Part shown: positions 11,524 through 22,879 of the stretch, one piece after another
How positions within the stretch are numbered: the stretch's first letter is position 1
Layout: each line of letters starts with the position of its first letter
NCBI GenBank assembly: GCA_021927905.1
Contig: BLLK01000022.1
Span: 992,001 to 1,056,000 of the forward strand
Length of the DNA: 64,000 nt
Reading direction: 5' to 3'
Source of the DNA: Chaetoceros tenuissimus
Taxonomy: Eukaryota; Bacillariophyta; Thalassiosirophyceae; Chaetocerotales; Chaetocerotaceae
Notes under the pieces: generated by a model
Databases searched by the model: none
What the model was told of the DNA's origin: nothing
The model's input: the letters and a program-made list of their open reading frames with translations, nothing else
Position numbers and translations under genes: made by a program

Positions 11524-13474
11524 ATGGCAGAGTTGGAAACGTCATTGAGTCATGATCTCGACGAACAAGCCATTGCAGCAACTGAATTAAAGTCGGCAGA
11601 AGATCAGTTGCAATCTTTATGTGCTACACATGCCTCTACTTTTGTAGCAGTGGAACGACGTGGTGCGGCTTTGACTACATCCCTCAAGAATCTACTAGAT
11701 GCATTAGAAGGAGCAATACCACAAGTGGAAGAAGCAAAAAGTTGTCTCGAGTTTGATGCCAAAGATGGAAAGGAGAATTCTTTGTCCGTGTTGACGGAGA
11801 AACATCGAGTAAGGAGAAGAACGTTGTTACAGCATTCTTCTCTATTGGAACTACTAGAACTTCCCTCCTTGATGGATGCCTGTGTAAGAGGTCATTTGTA
11901 TGAAGAAGGATTGAGTATCGCTAGTTTTGCTAATACCCTAGAAAGAAGACATTTAATCAATGAAGAGGTGAAAAATCCAATTGTAGAGAATGTTGTCAAA
12001 GATGTAAGGCGAAGAGAAGGGGATTTAAGAAGAGATTTGTTGAATCGCTTGCGTTCAGATGTGACTATGCCTCAATGTCTAGAAATTGTAACTGCTTTGA
12101 GAAGATTGAATGGAGTGGAGCTTGAAAGAAGATCTTCGAATAACTCGTCGAATTCATCCGATTTGGAAAAGATGCATCAAAATATGGAATGGAGATTGCA
12201 AGTAAATTTTCTTGAAGCTAGAGATATATGGCTTGAAGGGAATGCCACTATGCCCAAAAATTCAGGGTTTACATTATCTAGTAAAAAGAGGGGAGGAGGA
12301 GCACAAGGTGGAAACTCGGAGAAGCTACTGGATGGAATTGACATGTACAGAACTAGGTAAGTTCTAGGTAGAATATTGAAAGACACGGTTCGATTCAATA
12401 TTTGTAGCTCTTCTAATAACTATATTTCTGTTTGATCATAGGTGCTTTGAAATTGCTACCCAATTTTTGGCAATATTTCGATCATCGACAACAACGACAA
12501 AGAGTGACAATTTCGCATTGCAAATCTTATCCATGTGGACTACGAGACGTATCCAGACTTTTTTACATGAATATCTTGCAAAGAAGTGTATGCCTCAAAT
12601 TACTGAAACTTCCACACTTCGTGATGCTTTGGAATCGGTGACATTTTTTGCGACATCTATGGGACGAGTAGGGGCTGACTTTTCACCTCTCATACAGCCT
12701 TACTTTGAATCTAGACTTGTTTCCATTGTCACAACGCATTGGACGGACGGTATTAGTGTGTTTGAAAATACATTGAAAGTATGTAGGGATACAGGGATTG
12801 CGTCACCACTGTACAGTAATCGCGATGTTAATGCCTTGAGCGATAAGCAAGCTAGCTCGGCCTATGACCTCGATAATTATGATCCTTTGAATAAGCGAAA
12901 GGCCCCTGCACCACCAAGGCAACTGCTATCTCATCCGCCTTTGGCAAGATTAGTGAATGCATTCCTGACTGGGTTGAATGAATTACGTCGATGCTTGTTG
13001 TCTTGTGCATTTCCAGAACTGAGGAGATTCTTTCAAAAGGACTTTTTGGAGAAGACTAAGCAATTGCTTGTACAAAACGAGAGAGCTGTTTTGACTCCTG
13101 GTTTTCTACAACAGAAAGGAGAGGATGCAAGCAAACTGCGAAATATGGCTGTAGAGCTGAAAGAAGAATTTGATTCATGTGTCCAGCCCTACCTTATGGG
13201 AGCTATTGAGGTCGCTTTTGGATCTTTTGACAACATACCACAACCAACGAAGGAAGAAGAAAAGGAAGAAGAGGTAAATGTTGATGATGCACTTGTTCAG
13301 GAGGGAAGTAAAGAAGACGCTGAAAATAATGGATTGGAGTCGTCACAAAATGATGCAATAAACTCAGGAATTACTGAGGAACAAACTGATATTGATGCTC
13401 TTCCACCTAGTGGCGAAGATCCCCTTGAGAGCGATGTTGCTGAGCAATTTGATTCCATGAATTTTGAGGACTAA
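11524..13474 (+). CDS. COG8: Conserved oligomeric Golgi complex subunit 8
   Basis: Exons 11524-12356 and 12442-13474, with an 85-nt intron (donor AG|GTAAGT, acceptor CATAG, phase 2), give 621 residues, close to other COG8/Dor1 proteins. Family landmarks are the N-terminal coiled region, LLELLELPSLMDACVRG with YEEGL, the NIV-like VENVVKDVRRRE segment, LEIVTALRRLNGVE, VNFLEARDIWL and, across the splice, MYRTRCFEIATQFLAIF. COG8 is part of lobe B of the COG tether, which retrieves Golgi glycosylation enzymes in retrograde vesicles. The tail (from about residue 545) is Glu/Asp-rich and probably disordered. Confidence 0.9.
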
Positions 13475-13649
13475 ATACAGTTACTGTTAAGAATAACGTT
13501 TTATGTTATATCACTGCATGAAGATGATGCCTCTAACTCTGAATTATATTGTACTTTCTCTTTGGTATTGTAGCCTCGAATAGAACTTTCAACAGGAAAG
13601 TGAGTTATTAACGGAAAATAGGGAAGAGAAGTTTGGAAAGACAAGAAAC

Positions 13650-16600
13650 TTACCTCAGGCGATTATGTTTTTTTGCAAACTCCTGGGTGATCTGAAATAG
13701 TTCCTATAGTTATAGATGAAAAAATGAGTTTTGGTTTGTTCTTAGCTACCAACATAAAATTTCTTTTCCGGTTACTTACCTGATACCTCGGATTTTGCAA
13801 AATGTTGTATGAAGAAACCCCTTTGATAACTCCCCGAGTCCGTGCTGCTTTGTAAGTTACTTGCACAGCATTCATAACTGCTTCCAACCTCCTTACCTCA
13901 TCTGCCTTTCGACAAATGATGCATCTCATCACCTTTTGAATCGTTGAACCGAATGTAGATAGTGTGTGTCGAACTAGAAAATTCAAAATAAACATGAAAG
14001 CTACAATCTCCAAGAGCACTATGTGCTTCTTCATGAGCATGTCAGAAAGTTTCAGGTCTGTTTGTATAATGGTATCACTAATGGACTCATTAATTGAATC
14101 TCTTATAGATTCCCCAACAAAGACTTGGTTGTTACCAAGAACCAGACAGCTTATGATCAAATGTGCAATCACAGCAAAGCCGATCAAAGTTGAGCTTCTG
14201 GACCCCATCTTGAAAGAATACCTTGGTGGAATGCGATAAAAATTACAGAAAAGATATTTGTCTATGTTTGCAAGATGTGACGAGTGATGAGAGAAAGATA
14301 TTCTGTCCAGAAATAATACTCAATCCTCACGTACCTATCCAATAAGAACAGAAAAAAGAAACCGCACCAATCATGGGCAGTAAAGGCATGCTTATAGAAT
14401 ACATCCAACAAACGTAGAAGTTGACCAGCAAAATTGTGTAGCGAAAATTCAATCTAAACGGCGGACCTAGGTAGATTTCATTTAATTCATCCTGTGAATA
14501 AAAGATTTTGAACTTCTCATCGACATACATTTTATCTTTTGTCAGATTTTGTTCAAGCTTTCGTATTTTTGATCTATACTTTCTGTAAGCTAGAAAAGAT
14601 CCTATATGTGGAGAGAATATGTTGATAATCATGACCATTATCAAACCTACACCTCCTGTCTCATACCATTCAATATTAAAGTTTTGAGGATCGTCGAACT
14701 TGACATCCATCATAACTTGCATGAATTTGATTCCATAAAATAAGACTAGACATCCTGTGTTGAGAAACTTGAGCAGGAAAAGTCTCGTCATATTACTGCT
14801 CTCCATATCATCAAGACTCTGATGTTTCTCGAATGTACCAGACTTGTCCATAAGCGTTGTAAAGAACATATTAATAAACACCACAATGAAACTTGCTCCA
14901 TAGGTTATCAAGACTGATTTCAATTTTTCCTTTACAAATGCTTCACAAATCTCATCGTTTATGAGATCTTGTGCCTTTTCTAGCCCCCCGCAGTAACAAT
15001 GCGCAAGACGTGTATCTGCCTCTACCATGGCTCTCTGCTCATCTCGTGAAAGCTCAGTGAAATAGGAAGGACAGACCCCACTGCTAGCATTCAAAGTTTT
15101 GATTTTGATATGTCGGGCATAGAATGTAAAAAAAATGGAAAGGAGTAAAGCTAAAACAGCAATGACAGAAGTGAGACACTTTCGGCCAAACCTGTGTCGT
15201 TCCTTTATTTCAATATTTTCCCAAACGAGTGTAGAGGGCTCTGGCGCTTGCTTGACTCTAATTTTAACCCCTCCTAGACGAAGTCTCTTGGGATAAAAGC
15301 ACGGAATGGACCTTATCCAATTTAAAGAATATTCAGAGATGGCCTTTACGAAGCCTTCCTCTGTATCGAATGTGACAAAAGCTTGTATAACATCTGGTTG
15401 AGCCGAAACATTGAGCGCACGTTCAGCATCTTTTATATCTACTTGAGAGGTCAATCTATTTCTTTCACGCAGGAGTTTTCGAATTCTCCTTCTACTAGCA
15501 CTCTTCTCGCCTTTTTGTTTCTCTCCAATGCTACGTTCATATTGAATCTTGTTTATACAATCAACCCTCTTTTTCATAACACGCCCCCTTCGCATGTACA
15601 TTTGAATCTCTTTCGCATTGTTAAAAGCCAAATTAACCTCGGCGATTGGAGACGATGTAATTTGTGCGAAATGAGCAGCTATTTCTCGTTCTGTGATATT
15701 TTTGGGAATGTTGGATATTTGTAAAGTGTAATCTGATGCAGTTACTGTAGTGCGATTCAGATGATCTTCTTCACTCTTTTCAAATGACTTCAACCAATAG
15801 TAGCCAAGAATGACAATGAGGGTGCCAGTTACATCTAACATGGCGTATAGGATTGCAATTGTATTTTTGCTAATTTTGCAATAGTCCATTTGATACTTTG
15901 TACTATCGCAGTATGGAATTGTCACGTATTGAACCTCAGCTGTTCCTAGATTACCAAGTGTGGTTTTCTCAAGGATCCCACCTCCATCTGTCGTCATACC
16001 TTCACCAAACAGGTTGATGAGTAGAACCGGTGTGTGTATGATTGCAAGAATGAACATAATCCAGCAACACCACTTTTGGAATTTGAAGTAATTTGTTATC
16101 CCACTTCCAAATTGAGCAAACTCTGACATTACTCCTTCATTCCACAAGTCTAGCTGTTCTCCACAGCCTCCCATCATACAATGTCGACCTGTAGTAGCAC
16201 TTCTCCAATTGTATCTTAATTTTTTCTTCCCATGGTGTGGAGCGCTCAACGCTTCAAATTCTTTTGCTAATTTCCAGCTAGGCCTCACCCACTCCTTGCT
16301 CAATTCGTCTTCAAGTTGTGACCTCTTTTTAATGCTTTCTCCTTCCTCTACTTCCTTGCCTTTGTTACCTTTCCTGCGCTTTACATGTCTAGCTTTTGTA
16401 GCGTCAACCTCAACATGAGCTGGTGGGAAATTTGTTGGTGCCTCTTTCCCGGAATCAAGCTGCATTTCTTGTCTCTGCAATTCGAGTAGCTCTTCCTCCT
16501 GAAAATCAGTGTCGAAAGCATGCTTGTCAATATCTTTGGTATTTGTGCCACTCCCATTACCGCCTATACTCTCGTTCTGTTGATCATCATCAAGAACATA

Positions 16601-17221
16601 GAGAGGTAACGAGTTGTCACCATTTATAATTGTATCTGCTCTAATTTCACGGATTTCATTGTTCTGAAGATCATCATTCTCCAAGATTTTTTCGCAATCT
16701 TGAAAATCCTCCGCGTTATGATCTTCTTCGAAATATTCAGAGGTCATTCCCATTCTGCATTGTCCTTGTTCTACATCATCTACATGCCCCTCTTGACTGT
16801 GTTCCATATTACTCGTGAGAGCATGAACATAATGTTCTCCACTCATGACATCTACCACGATACTTCCGAAAGAAGATCTTCGGGCAGATATTCGTTGTTT
16901 ATAATTGATGTAGCACCATTGAATAGTTCGACATGCAGAATCCATAAGCATCAGATCTTCCATTGTAAAAACTTGAACATATTCACTCTCATTCCCTTGA
17001 AAATCATTACCAAATAACTCTTCACATATTCGGGTTAGTGTCCGATGAGAAGCCTGTTTACTTCCTCGAACTTGTATATTGTGTGCAATTAAGAGTTGCC
17101 TCAACGAGTCATTGCTCCATTTTTCAAAGCAGGATATTTCATGATGTGAGGCTTCATAAATTATGGATTTAGTCTGCTCTTTTATGCTTTGGAATGTATT
17201 TGAATTTGTTATTCTTTGCAT
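13650..17221 (-). CDS. OSCA/TMEM63 (CSC1)-type mechanosensitive cation channel
   Basis: Exons 17221-14335, 14261-13780 and 13703-13650 (introns 73 and 76 nt) give 1,140 residues. After a ~380-residue cytosolic N terminus come the first helices, a cytosolic RNA-recognition-like fold beginning LQISNIPKNITEREIAAHFA, the APEPSTLVWENI segment typical of the PHM7_cyt domain, then the 7TM_RSN1 (DUF221) pore region; the splice joins FFCSYWI to DKYLFCNFYRIPP. The N terminus is unusual: SNDSLRQLLIAHNIQVRG resembles a SAP/LEM-like helix pair and CRTIQWCYINYKQR resembles an IQ motif. Start is fixed by an in-frame TAA two codons upstream. The stop lies in CTGAGGTAAGT, itself a strong donor, so an extra last exon (for example joining near 13583) is possible. 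Confidence 0.82.
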
Positions 17222-17228
17222 TTCTTAT

Positions 17229-17600
17229 TTAGCATTCTATATTTTTGTCTAAAAGCAAAACTTTTTTGGAAAAGAAACTTAGATTCGTAACATAGGGTAT
17301 TGAGTATCTGGGGCAGTGAACATTTGGTGAGTTTGTGAATATCCACATGGAATCAATCATTGGAGTAGCAAAAGTAGCGAGCACATCCAATACAAACTTT
17401 GTAGCTTTGTGGTCTTGCGTGTACTTTTTGATGGAAATGAAGGTTTGTGCTCTAAGTAAAACTAAGTTTCGCGGGCGCCACCAGTTTTCGACCAATATCA
17501 CAGTGAAAACAATGACAAAGACCCCCAGATCAAAAGTAAAGAGTCTATGGGATCTCCGGGTGCTTTCAATTAGAGTGTCCCTATTCAAAATCCGATCCAT
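17229..17600 (-). CDS. Hypothetical small membrane protein (doubtful)
   Basis: This ATG-started frame encodes 123 residues with two hydrophobic stretches (VFVIVFTVILV and FVLDVLATFATPMIDSMWIF), and its composition looks coding. It ends 8 bp before the OSCA-like start on the same strand and begins only 164 bp from the divergent oligopeptidase start, so it would occupy the shared promoter. It could be an alternative upstream exon, a small gene or chance. I do not recognise a family. Confidence 0.25.
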   Translation of the reverse strand: MDRILNRDTLIESTRRSHRLFTFDLGVFVIVFTVILVENWWRPRNLVLLRAQTFISIKKYTQDHKATKFVLDVLATFATPMIDSMWIFTNSPNVHCPRYSIPYVTNLSFFSKKVLLLDKNIEC

Positions 17601-17763
17601 GCCACATCAGCTTTACACACAGAGCGTCAACGCACACTCATCACTCACTCATCCTCACATCTCGCCTGTATGTATCTTTTTTCTTCTTCTTCGAAAAGCT
17701 TCTTCTCGTTTCTTTCATAGTAACATTAAAAGCAAACACTACAAACCAGTGTAGTAAATAATT

Positions 17764-20049
17764 ATGAAGATCAATTCTGCTGCTGTACTATTAATGGCTG
17801 CACCTCTTCGCGCTCAAGCATTTTCTAAAGGCCTTTTCAATAGATTCCGTAACAGTCGTATTCCACTAGCAATGAGCACCATGACAGAAAATGCTCTCCT
17901 TCAACAGGATTCCTTGCCAAAGTTCAAGTCTATCGAGCCGTCACAATTGACTCCGGCTGTATCAGACCTATTGGAAAAGCTAGAGAAAGATTTTTCTTCT
18001 TTTGAGTCCAAGATTTCTGATGATGGATATGATCCAGCTTATGATGAAATTCTTCCTGAATTGGAAAAGATGCAGTTCCCACTTGGATACGTGTGGGGTG
18101 TAGCTGGTCATCTTCAAGGAGTAAAGAATGGAGACGAGCTTCGTCAAGCTTATGAAGAAAATCAGCCAAAAGTTGTTACTGCAATGACTCAATTTTCTCA
18201 AAGTGCGGCATTGTACAATGCTTTGTCTGCAATTGATAAAGCTTGGGCAAAGGATGAGAATGCAGATGATGATTTTTACATGATGCAAAAGAAGAGAGCT
18301 GTTGAAAATAGTCTTCGTGGAATGAAGCTTGGTGGAGTTGGTCTTGAAGGTGCTGATAAGGAGCGTTTCAATGAGATTAAGCTCAGACTTGCAGAGATTA
18401 GTACTACTTTCAGTAACAATGTTTTGGACGCAACCAAGGCTTTCTCTCTTGATGTAGAAGATGCTGCAGCTATGGGAGATGCACCATCAAGTGCCAAGGC
18501 TATGTGGGCAGCAAGTTACAAGGCAGCAATGGCTGCTGAAGGAAAGGAAGATGTAGAAGCAACTCCTGAAAATGGTCCATGGAGAATTACTCTTGATGCT
18601 CCTTCCTACATTGCTGCAATGCAACACATTCCAGATCGTTCTATCCGTGAAAAGATTTACAAGGGATTTTTGACTAGAGCATCTGAATTCACCAAGAATG
18701 AAGATGGCAAAGAGAAGAACAATGTTCCTTTGATTTACGAGATTTTGAAATTAAAAACTGAGAGATCTAAGCTTCTTGGATTCAACAACCCTGCGGAGAT
18801 GTCTCTTGCATCCAAGATGGCTCCTTCTGTCGAAGCTGTTCAGGATCTTAGTAATTTGATCCTTGAGAAGGCTCTTCCTACTGCTGAGAAAGAGCTTGCT
18901 GAAATCACTGCATATGCACGTGAGAATGGAGGAGATGAATATTCCGAAGCTAACTTGGAGAAGCTCATGCCTTGGGACACAACTTTCTGGAGCGAGCGTC
19001 TTAAGGAAAGCAAATTTCAAATGACAGAGGAAGAGCTTCGTCCATACTTTGCACTTGAAAATGTTTTGGATGGTATGTTTGGATTGTTGGAGCGTATTTT
19101 CAACATTGAAGTAAAGAGAGCTGATGGAGAAGCTGAAGTTTGGAATGATGATGTTTCCTTCTTCAACGTTTACGACAAGGATGATGGAAAGCATATTGCT
19201 AGCTTCTATCTTGACCCATACTCCCGCCCAGCTGACAAGCGTGGAGGTGCATGGATGGATGTATGTATTGGAAAGTCAGAGGCTGTCAAGAGAGATATTC
19301 CAGTTGCATACTTGACTTGCAATGGATCTCCACCAGTTGATGGAAAGCCATCTCTCATGACTTTTAGAGAGGTTGAAACTTTATTTCATGAGACCGGCCA
19401 CGGGCTCCAACATATGTTGACTACTGCTACCGTTGGAGATGTTGCAGGAATCAATGGAGTCGAGTGGGATGCAGTAGAGCTTCCATCTCAATTCATGGAG
19501 AACTTTTGCTATGATGAAAAGACTGTGTATGGATTTGCAAAGCATTATGAGACTGGTGAACCACTTCCAAAGGAAATGTTTGAGAAGCTCAAGGAGCAAA
19601 AGACTTACGGAGCTGGTATGATGGCATGTAGACAATTATTGTTTGGACTTCTTGACATGGAACTTCATTCTAATTTCGACCCAGAGGCTGCTGAGAATGG
19701 CGGGGAATCCATTTTCGATGTTCACAAGAGAATTGCACAAAAGTGCACTCCATATTCTATGCCACTTGATGAAGATAGATTCCTATGTACCTTTAACCAT
19801 ATTTTTGCAGGCGGATATTCAGCTGGTTACTACTCTTACAAGTGGGCAGAAGTACTCTCCGCTGATGCGTTTGGAGCATTCGAGGAGGTCGGACTTGAAA
19901 ACGAAGAGGCGGTTAAGGAAACTGGAAAGAAATTCCGTGATACTGTGCTCAGTTTGGGAGGAGGAGTAGATCCAATGACTGTATTCAAGAAGTTCAGAGG
20001 ACGTGAACCATCCCCAGAGGCTCTTCTTCGCCACAACGGTCTTGCATAA
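17764..20049 (+). CDS. M3-family oligopeptidase, plastid-type leader
   Basis: A 761-residue zinc peptidase of the thimet oligopeptidase / oligopeptidase A family, intronless. Zinc site: H542-E-T-G-H546 with the third ligand Glu572 in VELPSQFMEN, the family arrangement. The C-terminal family segment CTFNHIFAGGYSAGYYSYKW (conserved substrate-binding Tyr and Gly) is present. The N terminus is a signal peptide ending RAQA|FSKGLF, with Phe at +1 followed by a basic, Ser/Arg-rich stretch, the ASAFAP-type signature for diatom plastid import. In plants the related organellar oligopeptidase degrades short peptides, including cleaved presequences; the same role in the plastid is inferred. Confidence 0.93.
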   Translation: MKINSAAVLLMAAPLRAQAFSKGLFNRFRNSRIPLAMSTMTENALLQQDSLPKFKSIEPSQLTPAVSDLLEKLEKDFSSFESKISDDGYDPAYDEILPELEKMQFPLGYVWGVAGHLQGVKNGDELRQAYEENQPKVVTAMTQFSQSAALYNALSAIDKAWAKDENADDDFYMMQKKRAVENSLRGMKLGGVGLEGADKERFNEIKLRLAEISTTFSNNVLDATKAFSLDVEDAAAMGDAPSSAKAMWAASYKAAMAAEGKEDVEATPENGPWRITLDAPSYIAAMQHIPDRSIREKIYKGFLTRASEFTKNEDGKEKNNVPLIYEILKLKTERSKLLGFNNPAEMSLASKMAPSVEAVQDLSNLILEKALPTAEKELAEITAYARENGGDEYSEANLEKLMPWDTTFWSERLKESKFQMTEEELRPYFALENVLDGMFGLLERIFNIEVKRADGEAEVWNDDVSFFNVYDKDDGKHIASFYLDPYSRPADKRGGAWMDVCIGKSEAVKRDIPVAYLTCNGSPPVDGKPSLMTFREVETLFHETGHGLQHMLTTATVGDVAGINGVEWDAVELPSQFMENFCYDEKTVYGFAKHYETGEPLPKEMFEKLKEQKTYGAGMMACRQLLFGLLDMELHSNFDPEAAENGGESIFDVHKRIAQKCTPYSMPLDEDRFLCTFNHIFAGGYSAGYYSYKWAEVLSADAFGAFEEVGLENEEAVKETGKKFRDTVLSLGGGVDPMTVFKKFRGREPSPEALLRHNGLA

Positions 20050-20195
20050 ATGTTTAGATAATAGTTTTACTAATGTGAATATTGCTACTTTGATACAATT
20101 GAGCTATTTCATGATGCAAATATATGTATGTACAATAGGATGCTATGTTTACTCTATTTTTTTGTCAAATAAATTGTAGATAGATCCTATGATTC

Positions 20196-21759
20196 TTATA
20201 TGAAACCAGGTTTCAACTTTTGAAGTAATATTACTGCAGCTCCTAGCACAGCAATAAGACTACCGGTTCCAATCAATGCCTTGTTCGCAAATCTTTCAAG
20301 TACGAGTCTGTTAGTTGGTAACATCTTGCCCTCTTTTACTAGGCGATTAGTCATTTTCAAAAAGATGATACTTGGGAATGCATAGATGATGGCGCTTCCC
20401 ATAACAGCTCCATTCAAAGAAACAACAATTCCAGCATCCTTGAGGAAGAATGCAGCTCCAGTAACAAGTCCTAATAATGTTCTTGTGACATTTCTGTTGA
20501 ATTTCTCTGGTACTTCTCTTCCCTTATGAGTGAGTTCAAACAAGGAAGACTTGATTGCTCTGAAAATAATTGGATATGATCCTAATAAAGAGATGGCAAC
20601 AACGAGTCGGCTGACTGTAGCCCCAATATCTTTTGGACTGTAATTATTCAAAACCATAGAATGGCAGTTTCCTCCGAAAGTCAAGAACCCAGAAGCCATA
20701 AAGATAATGTTCATTAGGACTGTAAATGCAAAGCCTACCCCAGTCAACATTTTGAATCTTTTTGGCGTAGAATTTTGAAGATCGTCTCTGAATTCATGAG
20801 CGGAAAAGTGAACTAGTAGAGAAGTCGCACACATTCCAACCAACACAAGAGCAGATGGCGAGAAAGCATTATTTCCAATGAGTCCAAACGATGGTTGGCT
20901 AGGAATACTGTTGAGGAAAGGGGCCATTTGTCCTGGCAAAGCACGCAAAGTCATAAAGATTGCAGTACAGACCATTCCTACAACACCTACAATGCTCACA
21001 GGAGAAAGAGCTGCCAAGGACTTGAGCCTACAAAGAGGATAAAGTGCAAATGATGTAACACCTAGCAACAAAGCTTGTCTCGACACAAGCATACCACTAA
21101 GACCAACAGATTGGGCCAACATACTCATCATGTCGGACAGCACAATAGACCAAGTCAAAGCAGTTCCTAGAGGAGTTAAAACGCAACATAGGGATACAAT
21201 CCACGATGTTGATTGTCCAACTTCCTTCTCCCACAGTTGACTCATGCTCAAAGACTTCTTGTATCCCTGAGTTTCTGGATCAAGCCTTGTCATACGAGGA
21301 ATCATGTAGAAAGAATACGCACTAAATGTTCCTAGTACCATCATCAACAAGGATGCAGGTATTATTGCTGATGGTACATCTCCAAATGCTGCAATTCCAG
21401 CCTATAAAGGAATGACATTATGGTCAGAACATGAATTGACACTGGAGAACTCGATACACATAAGTGATAATTATACTTACTGGTAGAGCCAAAACTCCAG
21501 ATCCTAGGTTTGCCTTTACAAGGTTGAAAGTGGCACTTGCAAGTGATTGTTTGCTTTCTTCAATGTCTAAAGCTTGATTGAGTTGTTCAACGTCTTGCTT
21601 TGGCACAAAGGCTGGAGTCGGAATCGGTTCAATTCGTATTGGAGGCAAATTCTGCACTGGAGGAAGTGTGTTGACAGAAACTGCCTTCATAGATATTGAT
21701 GGTAGAGCATTGCAGCCCTGTAACAATGCTAATATGAAAACTGAAATTGATATCTTCAT
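20196..21759 (-). CDS. Aromatic amino acid (Trp/Tyr permease-type) transporter, plastid-type leader
   Basis: Exons 21759-21481 and 21401-20196 with a 79-nt intron (CCA|GTAAGT, TATAG|GCT, phase 0) give 494 residues. The first helix reads TFNLVKANLGSGVLALP then AGIAAFG, the opening of the amino acid/auxin permease superfamily (HAAAP/Trp-Tyr permease branch), and ~10 further hydrophobic helices follow. I chose the ATG at 21759, since MKISISVFILALLQG is a good signal peptide; an in-frame frame extends to 21891 without it. Cleavage after CNA leaves Leu at +1, which is accepted in diatom plastid signals, so inner plastid envelope is likely but not certain. Substrate is inferred from family only. 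Confidence 0.83.
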
Positions 21760-21944
21760 TTTGAATTGTGGAGTTAGAAGTGTGGTTTCTTTGTAACAGA
21801 AGTAGTATTGGCAGTCAGTAATTAAATGAGAGAAATGCATTGCAGTTCTTTTGTCCTGTGTGCGGATTGGATGGTCCCAGGAGCGAAGCACAGACGAAAA
21901 ATGAAATATTGATGAATCTCAAAATTGGCGCGTCGTATACGAAG

Positions 21945-22172
21945 TACCTACATGTTTGAAACCCTATCGGCATTGGTTTACGGAGCTTTTTCATAGGTTC
22001 AAAGGTGTCACACCAAAATGTTCTGATTGAGATTGCTCAAATTCGGATGTAATTTTAGGGGGGCACTGAATCTCTCCAACTCCCCCCTTTCTCCTTTTCC
22101 ATCATGGACAAAATGACATTGGACTTGCACACGAGCATTGTGGTGTCAAAATGTCAAAGATCTAAAATAGTA
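21945..22172 (+). repeat. Diverged noncoding repeat, copy A
   Basis: Copy A of a repeat shared with 22472-22648. Conserved blocks in the same order: GAAGTAC-TACATGTTTGA, GGAG-TTTTT-ATA--TTCAAA, CACCAAA-TTCT, GGATGTAATTTTAGG, GCACTGAATCTCT, CAACTCCCCCC, ATGGACA, GCACGAGCATTG, ATGTCAAAATGTCAAA, TCTAAAATAG. Copy A is longer, with extra sequence between several blocks. It lies about 190 bp upstream of the transporter start. Confidence 0.75.
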
Positions 22173-22471
22173 CCTGGATATCTTCCTTCCCTCAAGTAAG
22201 TGGACAATGACGACAGGGGACAGGAATAGAATAGCTAGGTACAATGCTGCATAGTAGCAGCACTATAAGATGTATTTGAACAAAGAGGAAAAAGCAGCAC
22301 ACAACAGTTCAAATACATTAGTTCATTTTCCAGAAAGGTCTAGGTAAAGGCTTATGACTAGATATTAACATAGATAAAAAGGAAAACTACTATAACTCTC
22401 TATGGTACACTCAGGATGGGGATGATCCTCAATACAGCAACCACTTCTTCTCTTGTTTGGAGTGTTGTACC
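22173..22471. other. Spacer between the two repeat copies
   Basis: AT-rich DNA with no gene that I can support. Confidence 0.5.
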
Positions 22472-22648
22472 TGAAGTACATACATGTTTGATTTATGGAG
22501 TTTTTTTATAAATTCAAACACCAAATTCTAATTGTTTAATTTGGATGTTAATTTCAGGAAGCAGTGAATCTCTAAATCCTCAACCCCCCCATGAATGGAC
22601 ATCGCACGAGCGTTGCGATGTCAAAATTTCAAAAGTTCTAAAATAGCT
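22472..22648 (+). repeat. Diverged noncoding repeat, copy B
   Basis: Copy B of the repeat at 21945-22172, same orientation, about 230 bp upstream of the bestrophin gene. Blocks include GAAGTACATACATGTTTGA, GCAGTGAATCTCT, CAACCCCCCC, GCACGAGCGTTG, GATGTCAAAATTTCAAA and TCTAAAATAG. Neither copy has a sustained open frame in common, so this is noncoding: a degenerate mobile element or a duplicated promoter module. Confidence 0.75.
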
Positions 22649-22879
22649 TCCTTCGTCCGCAAATTGACTCGTGGCTTCATCTAGAAAGGCTTTTTCCTTG
22701 CGCCAGCCAGTATTGAGTTGATTGAGTAGTGCAACTTCCAGCTTTTCCTCTCGTGACCATTGAAAACGAACACATCTACTCACCTTGAACTAGAAAGGGT
22801 CTGCATACCATAGTCTGAAGAGTAGTTCATAATTTTTCTCCTTTCTATCCACACATTTTACCTTTAGAAACAATTTACT

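Noticed and set aside
22580-22783. Minus-strand frame in repeat copy B
   Set aside because: It is not preserved in copy A and has no recognisable similarity, so it is chance.
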